From the NCBI GenBank assembly GCA_040954595.2, contig CM082598.2, forward strand, positions 9,982,001 through 10,046,000: a DNA stretch of 64,000 bases. The letters are read 5' to 3'. Source of the stretch: Balanoglossus misakiensis (Eukaryota > Hemichordata). The notes under the pieces were generated by a model. It was not told the DNA's origin. It searched no databases and worked only from the letters and a program-made list of their open reading frames with translations. Shown here piece by piece: positions 12,099-22,486 of this stretch (positions are counted from its first letter, which is position 1; each line of letters starts with the position of its first letter). A program made the translations under genes and the position numbers.

Positions 12099-13260
12099 GG
12101 GACCATTCAGTTTTTACGGCCGGGGGGGGGGGGGGCCGGCAAAATCCAGGGGGGGTCACTTGAATTTTGAAGTCCAAAAGGGGGGGGTCATCTGTTTTTT
12201 TTAAACGTTTAGGGGGGGGGGGTCACATACTTTTGCCACCAAACTTTTTCTTTTGAGTCCACAAAATTGCAGTTTCGCGCCCTTTATTTTAAAAAATTTT
12301 CTAATGTGGGAGGGGGACACCCCCTCCCACACCCACCCCCTACATTCTTTGCAACATATCGATTTTTGCTGGTTTGACTATTCTACCAGGGCAGAGTGCT
12401 TGCCACCCCAAAACCACTGATGATAATATTTAACAAAGTTAATACATAAAGGAGAATAAACGTTTAAACCATTTTGCATAACTGATAGTTTCGTGCTGCA
12501 TCTTCTATATGCTGGAAGTTTTATAATTGATGTCATGACGAAGATGACGCCAAATCTTCTAACTTTGAGTGGAATGGCAAAAAATAAAATTGGTCCTCCC
12601 AAACATTGAGATGAATTTGCTTTTGAGTTCATAAAAATGCAACTTTGAGCTACATATTTTACAAAATTTTCACCCACCCCCTACATTCTATGCAACATAT
12701 CATTTATCCGCTGGTTTGTCTAGTGTACCAGGGCAGACTTATTCCCACCCCACCCATATGCTTACTTTGGGTGGAGTGGCAAAATCAAAATTCGTCCTGC
12801 CTAACATTGACTTTATTTTCTTTTGAGTTCATTAAAATGCAACTTTGAGCACCATATTTTATAAAATTTTCTTATGTGGGAGGGGGACACCCCCTCCCAC
12901 GCCCACCCCGCCACTTTTCTTGTTTTACCAATTCTAGCAACTATTGTATTGACTTGTCATTTTATTTTGTTCATAGATTTCTTTATTGCAACGATATTAT
13001 TAAATAATTCAATTACTTTAAGAAATTTATAATTGAGGGGTGAGGAGCCCCATTCCCTTTATTGCATACAGTGTATACATAGGATCAGGACGGTGAATGT
13101 TTTCGGCGTGGGGAGGGGGGGTCATCATATTTTTGGGTCTGTCAAAGGGGGGGTCATCATTTTTTTGGGCTGGGTGAAGGGGGGGTCGGCCTGATTTTGA
13201 GAACCGATGACACAAACTTGCCAGCCCCCCCCCCCCCTGCCGTAAAAACTGAACGGTCCC
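12099..13260. mobile_element. 1.16-kb DNA transposon-like element, TTA target duplication
   Basis: Ends are GGGACCATTCAGTTTTTACG and CGTAAAAACTGAACGGTCCC, about 20-bp inverted repeats with one mismatch, flanked by TTA at 12096-12098 and 13261-13263. The insertion splits an older repeat: the text before it (CGCTATCTGAATTTGCTTA) continues after it (GTACACAGTAACACACATCTGA), as in the uninterrupted copy at 11760-11850. G-runs lie inside both ends. The centre has three diverged copies of a module with TTTTGAGTTCA and GGGAGGGGGACACCCCCTCC. No transposase frame is seen, so it is non-autonomous. Confidence 0.82.
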
Positions 13261-13388
13261 TTAGTACACAGTAACACACATCTGAGCCAAGTTTGGTGCT
13301 TTTATCACAAAATGCACAATCGCTATGAAAATTGGGGTTTGGCCGCTCCGCTACTAGGTAATCAAACAGTGAACACTATCCTTACGGT

Positions 13389-13612
13389 ATCCAGTAAAAG
13401 TGTTTCCGAGTATGTTTTAACTTTAGAACCGCCAAACACATAACATGTATCGGGTATGTTGCCTCATCAGCCTCATTTCATTTCGTCTGCACAGTCTTTG
13501 TCTGCACCACGTAAGTCCACGTTGCTGAAGTTGCCCGTCATCTGGAAATTTGAATGCGAACGCAACTGCCACCTGAGCGCGTCTGACGTCATTTGATAGC
13601 GAAGAATACACA
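13389..13612. repeat. Dispersed repeat shared with the INTS1 array
   Basis: About 215 bp resembles 41997-42208, 46663-46874 and 58817-59028 (TCCAGTAAAAG, CCTCATCAGCCTCAT, CACAGTCTTTGTCTGCACCA, GTCATCTGGAAA). Roughly 80% identity is judged by eye. It is non-coding. Confidence 0.75.
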
Positions 13613-13627
13613 GCGATACTTGCCTCT

Positions 13628-13870
13628 CCAGAGGGCGCCGTCAATGACCTTTGGCTTTTCAGAGACGAGGTCCAAGATCGAGGTCCAAGACGTCTCTCCA
13701 AATCCGTTCTGGTTTGAGCTCGCGCTCTGAAGCGGAATTGGAGAGACTTCTGGACCGCGTATCTGAAAAGCCAAAGGTCATTGATGGCGCCCTCTTGAGA
13801 GGCAAACAGCTAACAAACGCACTACGTCTTTGAAATGTCAAAGGTCATTGACGGCGCCCTCTGGAGCTGA
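13628..13870. mobile_element. Short inverted-repeat element(s), GAGGGCGCC ends
   Basis: AGGGCGCCGTCAATGACCTT at 13631 is mirrored by AAGGTCATTGATGGCGCCCT at 13775, and a second mirrored end AAGGTCATTGACGGCGCCCT occurs at 13843. This suggests one small fold-back element with a duplicated end. Confidence 0.65.
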
Positions 13871-15600
13871 GAGACTGGTAGCGATGGTGTCAAATCTTTA
13901 CCAAGAGAGAGACTGCCTTACTCGCCGCTAGTGCGTAAGTATGTCACATATGGTTGGTGTAAGACGGTTAACAGTCTCCCCTCGGCGAGGGTGCCCACCT
14001 CGGGCGATACGGGTCAAATGTGGTTTGTCGCCAACCTTCACGATTAAGCAACGGTTTCCAGTCGTTTCGGCCCCTCAGTTTTACAACGAATTTAACAAAT
14101 GCCCCCACTTGTTGGGGTTGGGGTAGCTGCAATGATTGTAGCGAGTGCTGAGTGTGTTTGCAGCCCCCAGTAAACCAGTCAACCTAGCAGCACCAGCTCC
14201 CCGGGCACCTCTGTCTTCCAAGTTCTGGCCAGATGGCTAATAGGCATACATGTATGTGTTTTTATGTTCGTATAGACAGAGAATTGTGCATTCTGATTCA
14301 TTCATTACTCCCAGAGGGACTTTTAATAGCTCTATACTGCCAGTACTGGTATAAATATCATGGAAATACCAATCTGAGAAGAAAATAATCTTAATCTGTA
14401 TCTGTTATACATAAAGCACATTATAAAAAAATATCTCAGATCGAATAAGAGAAATAAAACAAATTACAATAGAACTTTACAGGCATTACATTGAAAACAT
14501 ACTGCCAGAAATTATACATTATGGTATTAGTCCATGGGCCAGAGACCGAAACCCTCCCCCCCCTGAGGAGTTTTGCAGACATATATTTTTGGAAAGCCTA
14601 TTTATCCAGCTGTCAGAATCAGGTTGTTTGCACTCATATTAATGGTGGGTGTGGCCGTGAGGAGCGGTTGTCATGGTAACGATAGCATAATTTTAGGGGT
14701 ACTCATACAGTTAAAAAATGATATATTTCAGGATCTGAGAAAGCTAGAGAAAAAATTTAAACATTGGGTCTTATAAAGTAGGGGACGGGCTATCCAATGA
14801 TTACATGACCGACAAGGTCAGAGGTCAAGTTCATCTTCAAAACGCGGGGTCAAAGTAAAAATTTCGCTATTTTTTGCACATGGATCATACATAGTTTCGA
14901 TTTACTGGAAAACGGTTTGCTCGAGGAGGCTGTAAATTGGTCATCAGGTAGCATGGAACATTAGGTTTATGAAAAATAAGCTGATTCACGTCTTTGATAT
15001 TAAGTTATATTAAAATTCTGTTACCATAACGACGGATAGCAGATTTTGCGAAAATCAAAAAAATAAGAATCCTGCTATATCTTTGCTACCAATTAAGCTT
15101 TATATAAAATTTAAACACTCAAACTTATAATGTCGGGTGCGATCTTTTCATTGCTAACTTGAACTTTAGCAGAAAATTCTACGAAAATGGAGTAGATAGG
15201 TGAATAAATATCTTCGGGGAGGCCAAAACGGGAGTGACCCCCCGAAAAAAAAATGATGGAGGGGCCCTAAAAATTGCACCCCATTATTTTCGGGTAGTTG
15301 GGTCCCCATAGAAGCCAAAACAGCAAAAAAATCAATTTTAGAACAAAAATCCTACGGGAATACACATCATACCACACTATACCCGTTTTACAGTTGTTAC
15401 GGTAGAAAAAAACCGGGAGCACACAATGGAGTTTGTAGTTCAACAACACAATGTTTAATTGAAAAATTAACTTTCTAAAATCAAAAGGTCGCACAGAAAA
15501 AAAATGTTCTATGTGTTTTACGTACCCTGCTTGGTCGAGGAGTTACTGAGTCCACAAAAGTCCTGGCCGAACTCAAGCCTCACCAAGGCCGAAGTCCATT
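13871..15600. other. No gene recognised
   Basis: AT-rich and repeat-like sequence. Open frames are short and lack family features. Confidence 0.5.
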
Positions 15601-15622
15601 GCTGACAAAGTCCAACATTCAC

Positions 15623-15904
15623 GGAAGCCAGTTGCTCACAGAAGTCAGTTGCTCACAGTAGTCCGTTGCTCACATGAAGTCCGTTGCTCACAGAAAGTCT
15701 GTTGCTCACAAAAGTCAGTTGCTCACAGAAGTCAGTTGCTCACAGTAGTCCGTTGCTCACACGAAGTCCGTTGCTCACAGAAAGTCCGTTGCTCACAGAA
15801 AGTCAGTTGCTCACAGAAGTCAGTTGCTCACACAAAGTCCGTTGCTCACAGAAGTCAGTTGCTCACAGTAGTCCGTTGCTCACACAAAGTCTGTTGCTGA
15901 CAGA
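15623..15904. repeat. Minisatellite, 17-18-bp unit
   Basis: About 16 head-to-tail units of the form GTCAGTTGCTCACAGAA, with variants GTCCGTTGCTCACAGTA. Long frames in it only reflect the repetition. Confidence 0.92.
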
Positions 15905-16299
15905 GTCCAGCCCAGCTAGGTAAATTCCTAATTCCCAAGGCGATGTGGAGCTGGAGTGACATGCTCCTCCGAGTGAGTCAGTGTTGAGAAGTGTGCCTCG
16001 TGGTTTTTGTGAGAAGGCCTTTTATATGGGTGACCATCTGGTTATTACTAATATTTAAATGAACTAGTTGAAAAGGCAGGGCCCTTTGTTATAAATGCAA
16101 AGAAAAGCTACCCCTCTCTCGACTAAGCAACTAAACAGGGTGTGTCATAACACAGTATTATTTATTGCTGTATCTTTGAAATTGAAAGTATTGAATTTCA
16201 TTTTATTGTCTTTTGAAAATCCTGGAAAAGATATTTTTTTCTGAAAATGTCCACAAAATTTCCAAATGATAACCAGTGCTATGAGCCTATGATTAAGCG

Positions 16300-16395
16300 A
16301 TTACCCCTGCCACAGGCGGGTATACACAAGATTTGGGTACAATTCGAGACATGTAGCACGAGTCATTAGGCGAGTGCTATTTGGAGCGAATTACA
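16300..16395. repeat. Inverted partner of the repeat at 11573-11665
   Basis: GGCGGGTATACACAAGATTT through GGCGAGTGCTATTTGGAGCG is the reverse complement of 11573-11665 with a few differences. The two sit 4.7 kb apart. Confidence 0.7.
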
Positions 16396-16464
16396 CGCCT
16401 GCACCATCTTGAGTAAGTCGGCTGACATACTGACTGATCCTTAGAGTGTGAAAAGTTGAAACTG

Positions 16465-16640
16465 TGTTACAAACTGTTTGAAGCAAAACATGTTATTTTC
16501 GCGATATCAAAAGAGGCAACTGTTTTGCGAGTATTAATTTTCGCATTCTCTTATGAAAAGAACAATTCACGTTATTTTGGCTCTCGCGTATTCCGCGAAA
16601 AATTTATTGCTCGCGAAAATAACATGTTTCACAGTATTTT
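16465..16640. repeat. Small inverted repeat with 'CGCGAAAATAACATG' ends
   Basis: CATGTTATTTTCGCG near 16488 is mirrored by CGCGAAAATAACATG near 16613. A related palindromic repeat (TTTGGCTCTCACGAAATTCG) lies in every complete INTS1 unit, e.g. about 38427-38570. Confidence 0.6.
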
Positions 16641-16704
16641 TGTCCAAGTACTACTCCCAATTCTGATGTATTGATTTGTGTTGTAATGACTTTCTGCACA
16701 TCAG

Positions 16705-16855
16705 GTATATTTCATTGAAGTGACTCTAGAAAGTGGGAAGTCATACCTGATTGTAAGACGACATAGTCATTTTAACACTCTACAAGAACGATTAGATGAC
16801 AGATTCCCCAATGAAGCCGGTTATGCAGGACCAAGGAAATTACCAACCTTACCAG
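16705..16855 (+). CDS. p40phox-like (NCF4) PX-domain exon
   Basis: p40phox is a cytosolic regulator of the phagocyte NADPH oxidase; its PX domain binds phosphatidylinositol 3-phosphate. After TGCACATCAG the exon reads VYFIEVTLESGKSYLIVRRH and then HFNTLQERLDDRFP and GPRKLPTLPG before GTAAAA. This follows the beta-strand, the basic 'RRx' lipid-binding turn and the LPTLP proline segment of the p40phox PX domain closely. The exon ends in phase 1. The N-terminal exon and the next PX exon were not found. SH3PXD2 or p47phox are alternatives, but the later SH3 exon also fits p40phox best. Confidence 0.8.
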
Positions 16856-17604
16856 GTAAAAAATTACTCATTCGTGAGAAGAATTCAAGCATTGTTAAAG
16901 GCCCAATAGCTGCCATTTTTGGCATTTTTTTTCAAACTTAGAGTGGTCTACATGTATTTAAATGGACTTACTGATGGGTATACACCAACATGTAATCAAC
17001 CTCTGATTGTGGCTGCATATTTAAATATGATCAAGTTCAGTAATAAATGGGTGCCACACCCATTTACATGTATTCAGTTGCCCATTACAAGAGTATTATA
17101 CAACTGTCATTGTATTATTTTGTGAAGTTGTAGATCGCTTGGAGTAGAGTGCTTAATACGTGATTGAGCCGAATATAGTAAACTCTGTACATGTCCGGGG
17201 TACATACTATGTGCAGCTATCATTGTTTGTACACATGATGTTAGAATCTTCACAAATTCAAAACAGTGTCATTTGTCAACTAAGGATATTAAGGAGAAGA
17301 TTCAAGTGTTTCATTAATTACAAAATATGCTACCAGTGACAGCTATTGGGGCTATAATGAAAGTTGTACTGATTGTAAGACTGAAGCTCATAATCATGAC
17401 AGCTTTTAACCTCTACCACCCAAAATGATACAATTATGAGTATAAGTGGAGTATTTATAGTTTATTCCCAAAAAATAATGACTAACTAAATTGTGACTGT
17501 GTTTTATTTATTGTGTGTGCAGCATTCAAAATGTATTGGTTTTGTTATTCATAAAAGCTGTAGCAGATTGATATGTGTAACTACTTGAAGAACTCTGACA
17601 GAAC
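16856..17604. other. NCF4-like intron, nothing recognised
   Basis: A PX-domain middle segment (lysine-rich helix after LPTLP) would be expected here or before 18070, but no frame resembling it was found. Confidence 0.5.
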
Positions 17605-17958
17605 TTAAAGGGACAAAGTCTCTCTCTCTCGCTGCCCGATTTCCATTAATTATGTTTGATACAAGACACTTTTTGTGTTATTCTACATGTGGATGTATAG
17701 TGACGTTCGACCACACACAACTTCAATCCTGTTTGTAGGATATGAGAGTGAAAACTCGCCAAAATGAATAAATGGTAAACACCGATTATTCATTTTGGTG
17801 AGTTTTTCACTCTCGTGTCTGCAAGTGGGATGGAAGTTGTGTGTGGTCGAATATTGATTCACTATATATCCACGTGTAGAATGACATAAACGGTGTCTTG
17901 TATGAAACATAAATAATGGAAAAAGGGCAGCAAGAGAGAGAGGCTTTTGTCCCTTTAA
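17605..17958. mobile_element. Complete fold-back MITE, AAAGGGACAAAGTC family (M3)
   Basis: TTAAAGGGACAAAGTCTCTC at the left and GGCTTTTGTCCCTTTAA at the right bracket a nearly palindromic 354-bp body. The two arms (TGTTATTCTACATGTGGATG / CCACGTGTAGAATGACATAA) pair along most of their length. No coding capacity. Confidence 0.85.
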
Positions 17959-18072
17959 GTCAGTAGCAGCATGGCAGCACTGGATACAGTTCATTGCAAT
18001 TCAACTTCTCAATTTCTTCTCCCTTCAGAAACTGGTAGGTCTCGACCCAAGGATTTCCCAGCATGATATAGT

Positions 18073-18218
18073 GTCATGGATTTCCTTTGTCAGACGCCAG
18101 GAGACATCGACACACCAGTCATCAAAGCTCCCAACGGTAAAATACAGCATGTGACACCATCAGAGAAGGCAAGATGGTTGGCACACCAACAACAGCAAGA
18201 CAGCAAAAGCAAAACACA
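18073..18218 (+). CDS. p40phox-like exon: end of PX domain and linker
   Basis: The open frame reads VMDFLCQTPGDIDTPVIKAP, then NGKIQHVTPSEKARWLAHQQ and a glutamine/lysine-rich tail before a donor GTGAGT at 18219. 'V-DFL-Q-P-D' fits the last PX helix of p40phox. The 3' border is firm: phase 2 joins exactly to 28545. The 5' border is uncertain; a TGA lies in frame just upstream, so the acceptor is either ATAG before 18073 or the better TTTGTCAG before 18094. Confidence 0.62.
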
Positions 18219-18616
18219 GTGAGTACAGCTTGATTTCATTTGTGCTATTGTTAAGGGGGAAAATTATAAGAAAGCACACACCAGCCAACGGTATCGTTTC
18301 AGTCAGTATATTCTGGAAACCGGGAACTCGTAACGTCAACATGTACACAAGGGAACTCGCCCTAAAACACCACACACAAAAGCAATAATTCCGCCCGACT
18401 CAAGAGGGCGCCTGAACACACGAGGTCAGGGGTCAAGTCCTTTCAACAAGTCCAATGTTTATAATCGTACCCTTATCACTCCTCCGTCCTAAACTACGGC
18501 AATTCAAAACATTGAAACAGCATGCAATTGAATGTTTGTGCTAATCACTAAAAGTTTATCAGTTGTAACAAGTGTCATTTGAGAAAGTATCATGCACAAC
18601 ATGGTCCAACAACAAT

Positions 18617-20002
18617 TCAGTCACTGTCTTCGCTCATACAATAATCCTGGTGCCACTGGGGTGTACGACGCATCCGTTGTGGTCTTTGTACTTCTGCATC
18701 TCCCAACTGCTCCAGTGGATGTCCATCATCAGAGTGTATATTTGCACCGTCCAGACAATCGACTTCACTATCAGACTCTGAGTACGGCAAACATACGGGT
18801 GTTTCTGGCTCCTCCTCTGAATTCTCAGTTTCATCACTTGTCTCGGAACTGCTATAACACTGGGAGAGGTGAGGCGGCCTTTCCTGGTGTCTTTTCAACC
18901 GCCTATGGTTCACTATTTTGAATTTTCCGTGAACACCGATTGGTCGTAATTGGTAGGTTGTTTGTCCAGTACGACTGTTGACAATATAGGGTCCTTGCCA
19001 ACGTTCTCCAACTAGTTTCTTAGAGAGTCCCTTTCTTCTCTTCGGATTGAATATCCACACTTTCTCCCCCACCGAAAATGGCCTGAAATGTACTTGTGGT
19101 TCCTGGCGCTTGTGTCGAGTCTCATGTTCGGCCAGTATTCTTCTCCTCCCCGCTTCATGAATCCTCTTGAGATTGTCCAACCGTTTCGAGTAATCTTCCA
19201 CACCTCTCCTCCCTCTATGCGCAGATGTCGCTGGGAATAAGAAATCTGCCTTGTTGCGAGCTTCATATCCAAACAGCATGTAGTATGGCATTTCCTGTGT
19301 AACACTACTCTCAACTGTTCTGATAGCAGACAGCGCAGTTGGGAGTTTGTCATCCCAGTCTGTCTGATCAGCCGCTTCGATCATCATAGACAGACGTTCT
19401 GCAGTCGTCTTGTTCATCCGTTCAACTTGGCCATTGCCGCGTGGATTGTATGGTGAACTGCGCGTGCGTTGAATACCCAGCCGTTGACACAACTCCTTCA
19501 AGACACAAGCTTCAAAGTTTTTCCCTTGGTCTGAATGTAACCCTTCAGGTATTCCATATCGACAAACAATCTCATCATATATTACGGCCGCTGTTGTTTT
19601 GGCCGTCTCATCAGGCACTGCGAATGCTTCTACCCATTTACTGATTGGGTCTGTTAGCGAAAAGATGTATCTGTTTCCACGTGGTGTCTTAGGTAAAGAT
19701 CCTGCAAAATCCATGTGCCACCACTGAAGGGGTCGATCAGGAATTGGTAAATCACCTTCAGGTGGGCGGTCAGGTATAGTTGGAGTTTTGCGCTGTAAGC
19801 ATGACTGACATGAGCGACACCACAAATTGACATCTCTTTTCCAGTGAAACCAGAAATACCTTGAACCGACGGCTGATTTTGTTTTAGCTGGTCCGAAGTG
19901 TCCAAGTTCGTCATGAAGTGCTGTGAGTACACGCTCTACTTCTGTCTGTGGAATAACAACTTGTTCTACTGGCATGTCCCCCTTCTTTGTCTTGAGAACC
20001 AA
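18617..20002 (-). CDS. Ty3/gypsy integrase region of pol
   Basis: About 461 codons. A zinc-binding HHCC module comes first (HDELGHFGPAKT ... CRSCQSC). The DDE core follows (WWHMDFAG, LHSDQGKNFE, YNPRGNGQVERMN). A GPY/F module (GERWQGPYIV) and an acidic serine-rich tail close it. Integrase inserts the cDNA copy into host DNA. The frame runs directly on from the RT frame: a single TAG at 20003-20005 is all that separates them, so the apparent TTG start is not a real start. Confidence 0.9.
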   Translation of the reverse strand: MVLKTKKGDMPVEQVVIPQTEVERVLTALHDELGHFGPAKTKSAVGSRYFWFHWKRDVNLWCRSCQSCLQRKTPTIPDRPPEGDLPIPDRPLQWWHMDFAGSLPKTPRGNRYIFSLTDPISKWVEAFAVPDETAKTTAAVIYDEIVCRYGIPEGLHSDQGKNFEACVLKELCQRLGIQRTRSSPYNPRGNGQVERMNKTTAERLSMMIEAADQTDWDDKLPTALSAIRTVESSVTQEMPYYMLFGYEARNKADFLFPATSAHRGRRGVEDYSKRLDNLKRIHEAGRRRILAEHETRHKRQEPQVHFRPFSVGEKVWIFNPKRRKGLSKKLVGERWQGPYIVNSRTGQTTYQLRPIGVHGKFKIVNHRRLKRHQERPPHLSQCYSSSETSDETENSEEEPETPVCLPYSESDSEVDCLDGANIHSDDGHPLEQLGDAEVQRPQRMRRTPQWHQDYCMSEDSD

Positions 20003-22171
20003 CTAATCGTCACGGAAGTCCAACATTTTCCCATCTTTGACAAGGAAACTGTTGACATGGTTTGGAATATTTCTGGGTTTTGTGCCATCCTTTACCCAAC
20101 GACGCATTATGCCAACATGTTGATCATTTTGCTGTAGTCTGACTAGTTCGTCTATCGTCCAAATGCCAGCCAAAGTAACTGCATGAACCTGTGGTGCTCT
20201 TGACAATGCATCAGCCACAGTCATCAACTTCCCTGGCCTGTGTGAAATTGTGAAGTCGTAGTTGTCTAGTGTTACCCGCCAACGTGCTAGCTTTCCTTTA
20301 GGTTGCTTCAGTTGCCGTAGGTACGTCAGGGGTTTGTGATCCGTTATCACAGTAAAAGGTCTCCCTTCCAAGTACATGCCAAATTTCTCCAGGGCCCATA
20401 CAACACCAAGGCATTCTTTCTCTGTTGCTGAGTAGTTCTTTTCTGCCTTGTTCAACGCTCTAGACGCATATTCTATGACATGGCCACTTTGGCAAAGGAG
20501 TGCACCCAAACCGATATCACTGGCGTCAGTCTCAACGACAAAGTCTTCTGTGAAACATGGATATACCAACACAGGGTATGACATCAGCTTTTCTCTCAGT
20601 TGATCAAATGCATTCTGACAAGCATTGGTCCAGTTATAACCTACATTTTTCTGGGTGAGTTCATGTAGGGGATGAGCTATGTCTGCAAATTTGTTGATGA
20701 AACGTCGATAATACGACGCCATACCTAAGAAGCGACGCAACTCGGCAACAGACTGTGGTCTTGGGTAATTTGAAATCGCAGATACTTTGTCTGGGTCCGG
20801 TTGTATGCCCTCTTCGCCAACAATATAGCCTAGGTACTTCACCTGCTTCCGAGCAAAAACACACTTCTCCACATTCAATTTCAAGCAAGCTGCACGAAGC
20901 TTTCCAAACACTATTCGCAGGTGCTCCAGGTGCTCATCAAAACTGCTCGAAAATACAATGACATCATCAAGGTAGATTAACACTATCTCCCAGTTCAGTT
21001 CGCTAAAAACTGATGTCATAAGTCTCTGAAAAGTTGCAGGGGCTCCCTTGAGCCCAAAGGGCATGGTGTTGAACTCAAACAAGCCTCTGTGACAGGCAAA
21101 TGCTGTTTTGTGGCGGTCCGATTCCTTCACAGGTAACTGCCAATACCCCTTCGCTAAATCAAGTGTGGTGAATATCTTTGCCCCGCCAAGTGCTGCTAGA
21201 CTGTCATCAATTCGTGGAATCGGAAATGAATCGCCAACAGTTACTTCATTTAACTGTCGAAAATCAACACAGAAGCGTGTTGAGCCATTCTGCTTCTTCA
21301 CAAGTGCCAAAGGGCTCGACCATGGGCTATGGCTCGGTCTGATCACATTTGCCTTCAGACCATCTTGTATGAAGTTCTCCACCTCATGCAGTTTGTTGAA
21401 GGGCACACGTCGTGGCGGTTGAGCAGTAGGAGCTGCCTGGCCTGTAGGAATTTCATGTTCTATCTTATCGGTCAACCCCAGTTCTCCTTCGACTGAAAAC
21501 ACATCACTATTTGATTGAATCAGTTTATACAATCGGTGTGTTTCACTCCCTGTAATGTCAGCTTCGCTAGCAAAAGAACGTGCCATTTTATCCACTTTTG
21601 CTGCTCTCTGTGCTTTTGTAGTCTTTGAAGTCACAGCCTGAACTGCTGGTGTATCGCAAATGTTTGTGGAAAATGTACCAATAGTGGATCCTGCAGCAAT
21701 TTCACAAGTAGTATTGGATGGGTTGGTCATGTGCATTAGGACTTTGCTTCCGGTACGTATTACATCTAACACTCGTCCACAACCAATGCCCATACGTTCA
21801 CTTCCTTCGGATCCTGCTGATTCAACAATACCAACTGTCCCTGGACTCAAGTTATACTCCACTGTGCCTTCAATCACACACATACGCCGCGGCAAAACAG
21901 TGATTGGCTCTTTGGCTTGGATGCGACAGATTGTTGGCTGTTGTGGACGCATGTCCGTTTTACATTCATTATGCCTTGATCTGCCCAGTCTCTGTGATTT
22001 CTCGCCATGTGACAGCGAACTGGAATCGTAGTAAACATCAGTCCCAATTGACAAATGGATTGGCAATGAAGGGAAAATATCCATGCCAATGATGGCTGGG
22101 TATGTTGAATGTTTGACTACGGTAAATCGGTGCTGGCTGACTTTATGTTTACTGACGTGGCAGTCTGTCAC
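20003..22171 (-). CDS. Ty3/gypsy reverse transcriptase and RNase H region of pol
   Basis: A C-terminal protease remnant is followed by RT with VDFRQLNEVT, TTLDLAKGYWQLPV and the catalytic YLDDVIVFS, then tether and RNase H segments (DASDIGLGALL, ATEKECLGVVWAL, TDHKPLTYL). These copy the element's RNA into DNA and remove the RNA strand. The frame is open from 22171 to a TAG at 20003-20005. It is in frame with the protease ORF upstream, from which one TAA at 22244-22246 separates it. Confidence 0.93.
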   Translation of the reverse strand: MTDCHVSKHKVSQHRFTVVKHSTYPAIIGMDIFPSLPIHLSIGTDVYYDSSSLSHGEKSQRLGRSRHNECKTDMRPQQPTICRIQAKEPITVLPRRMCVIEGTVEYNLSPGTVGIVESAGSEGSERMGIGCGRVLDVIRTGSKVLMHMTNPSNTTCEIAAGSTIGTFSTNICDTPAVQAVTSKTTKAQRAAKVDKMARSFASEADITGSETHRLYKLIQSNSDVFSVEGELGLTDKIEHEIPTGQAAPTAQPPRRVPFNKLHEVENFIQDGLKANVIRPSHSPWSSPLALVKKQNGSTRFCVDFRQLNEVTVGDSFPIPRIDDSLAALGGAKIFTTLDLAKGYWQLPVKESDRHKTAFACHRGLFEFNTMPFGLKGAPATFQRLMTSVFSELNWEIVLIYLDDVIVFSSSFDEHLEHLRIVFGKLRAACLKLNVEKCVFARKQVKYLGYIVGEEGIQPDPDKVSAISNYPRPQSVAELRRFLGMASYYRRFINKFADIAHPLHELTQKNVGYNWTNACQNAFDQLREKLMSYPVLVYPCFTEDFVVETDASDIGLGALLCQSGHVIEYASRALNKAEKNYSATEKECLGVVWALEKFGMYLEGRPFTVITDHKPLTYLRQLKQPKGKLARWRVTLDNYDFTISHRPGKLMTVADALSRAPQVHAVTLAGIWTIDELVRLQQNDQHVGIMRRWVKDGTKPRNIPNHVNSFLVKDGKMLDFRDD

Positions 22172-22243
22172 AATATCACATACAGTTCCAAGGCTGCTCC
22201 CATTCGCTCCTTGGGGGTTGTAAAGTGGGGGTAAAAGAGTTCC

Positions 22244-22486
22244 TTAGGCTCCTTCAATCAATGTATCAACAACAACACTTATCTGGGCACCAGTGTCTAT
22301 CAACCACGTACATTTCTTTCCTCCAATAAATCCTTCAATCTCAATACCATTCGGTAGTGGTCCCGCCAGTGATGCAACAGACACAACAGGTTCGGTCAGC
22401 TGGTTTCTTGCTGAAGGAGACTGACCACCACCTCCAGCCCTTAGAAGTTTCCCGGATGTGCTTGCACTGGTGCCGGTGCTGTACAT
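22244..22486 (-). CDS. Ty3/gypsy aspartic protease
   Basis: The frame contains WLIDTGAQISVVV, the catalytic DTGA of retropepsins. It overlaps the end of gag (22441-22486) in the -1 frame relative to gag, the usual arrangement for ribosomal frameshifting. It stops at a TAA shortly after VDTLIEGA, in frame with the RT region, which is likely a disabling mutation. Confidence 0.82.
   Translation of the reverse strand: MYSTGTSASTSGKLLRAGGGGQSPSARNQLTEPVVSVASLAGPLPNGIEIEGFIGGKKCTWLIDTGAQISVVVDTLIEGA

Noticed and set aside
15649-15923. Regular repeats that might suggest a CRISPR array
   Set aside because: Units are contiguous with no unique spacers, in an animal genome; it is a minisatellite.
18251-18490. 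Possible 3' LTR starting TGTTAAGG
   Set aside because: Only the first eight bases agree with the sequence at 23437; no longer match was seen.
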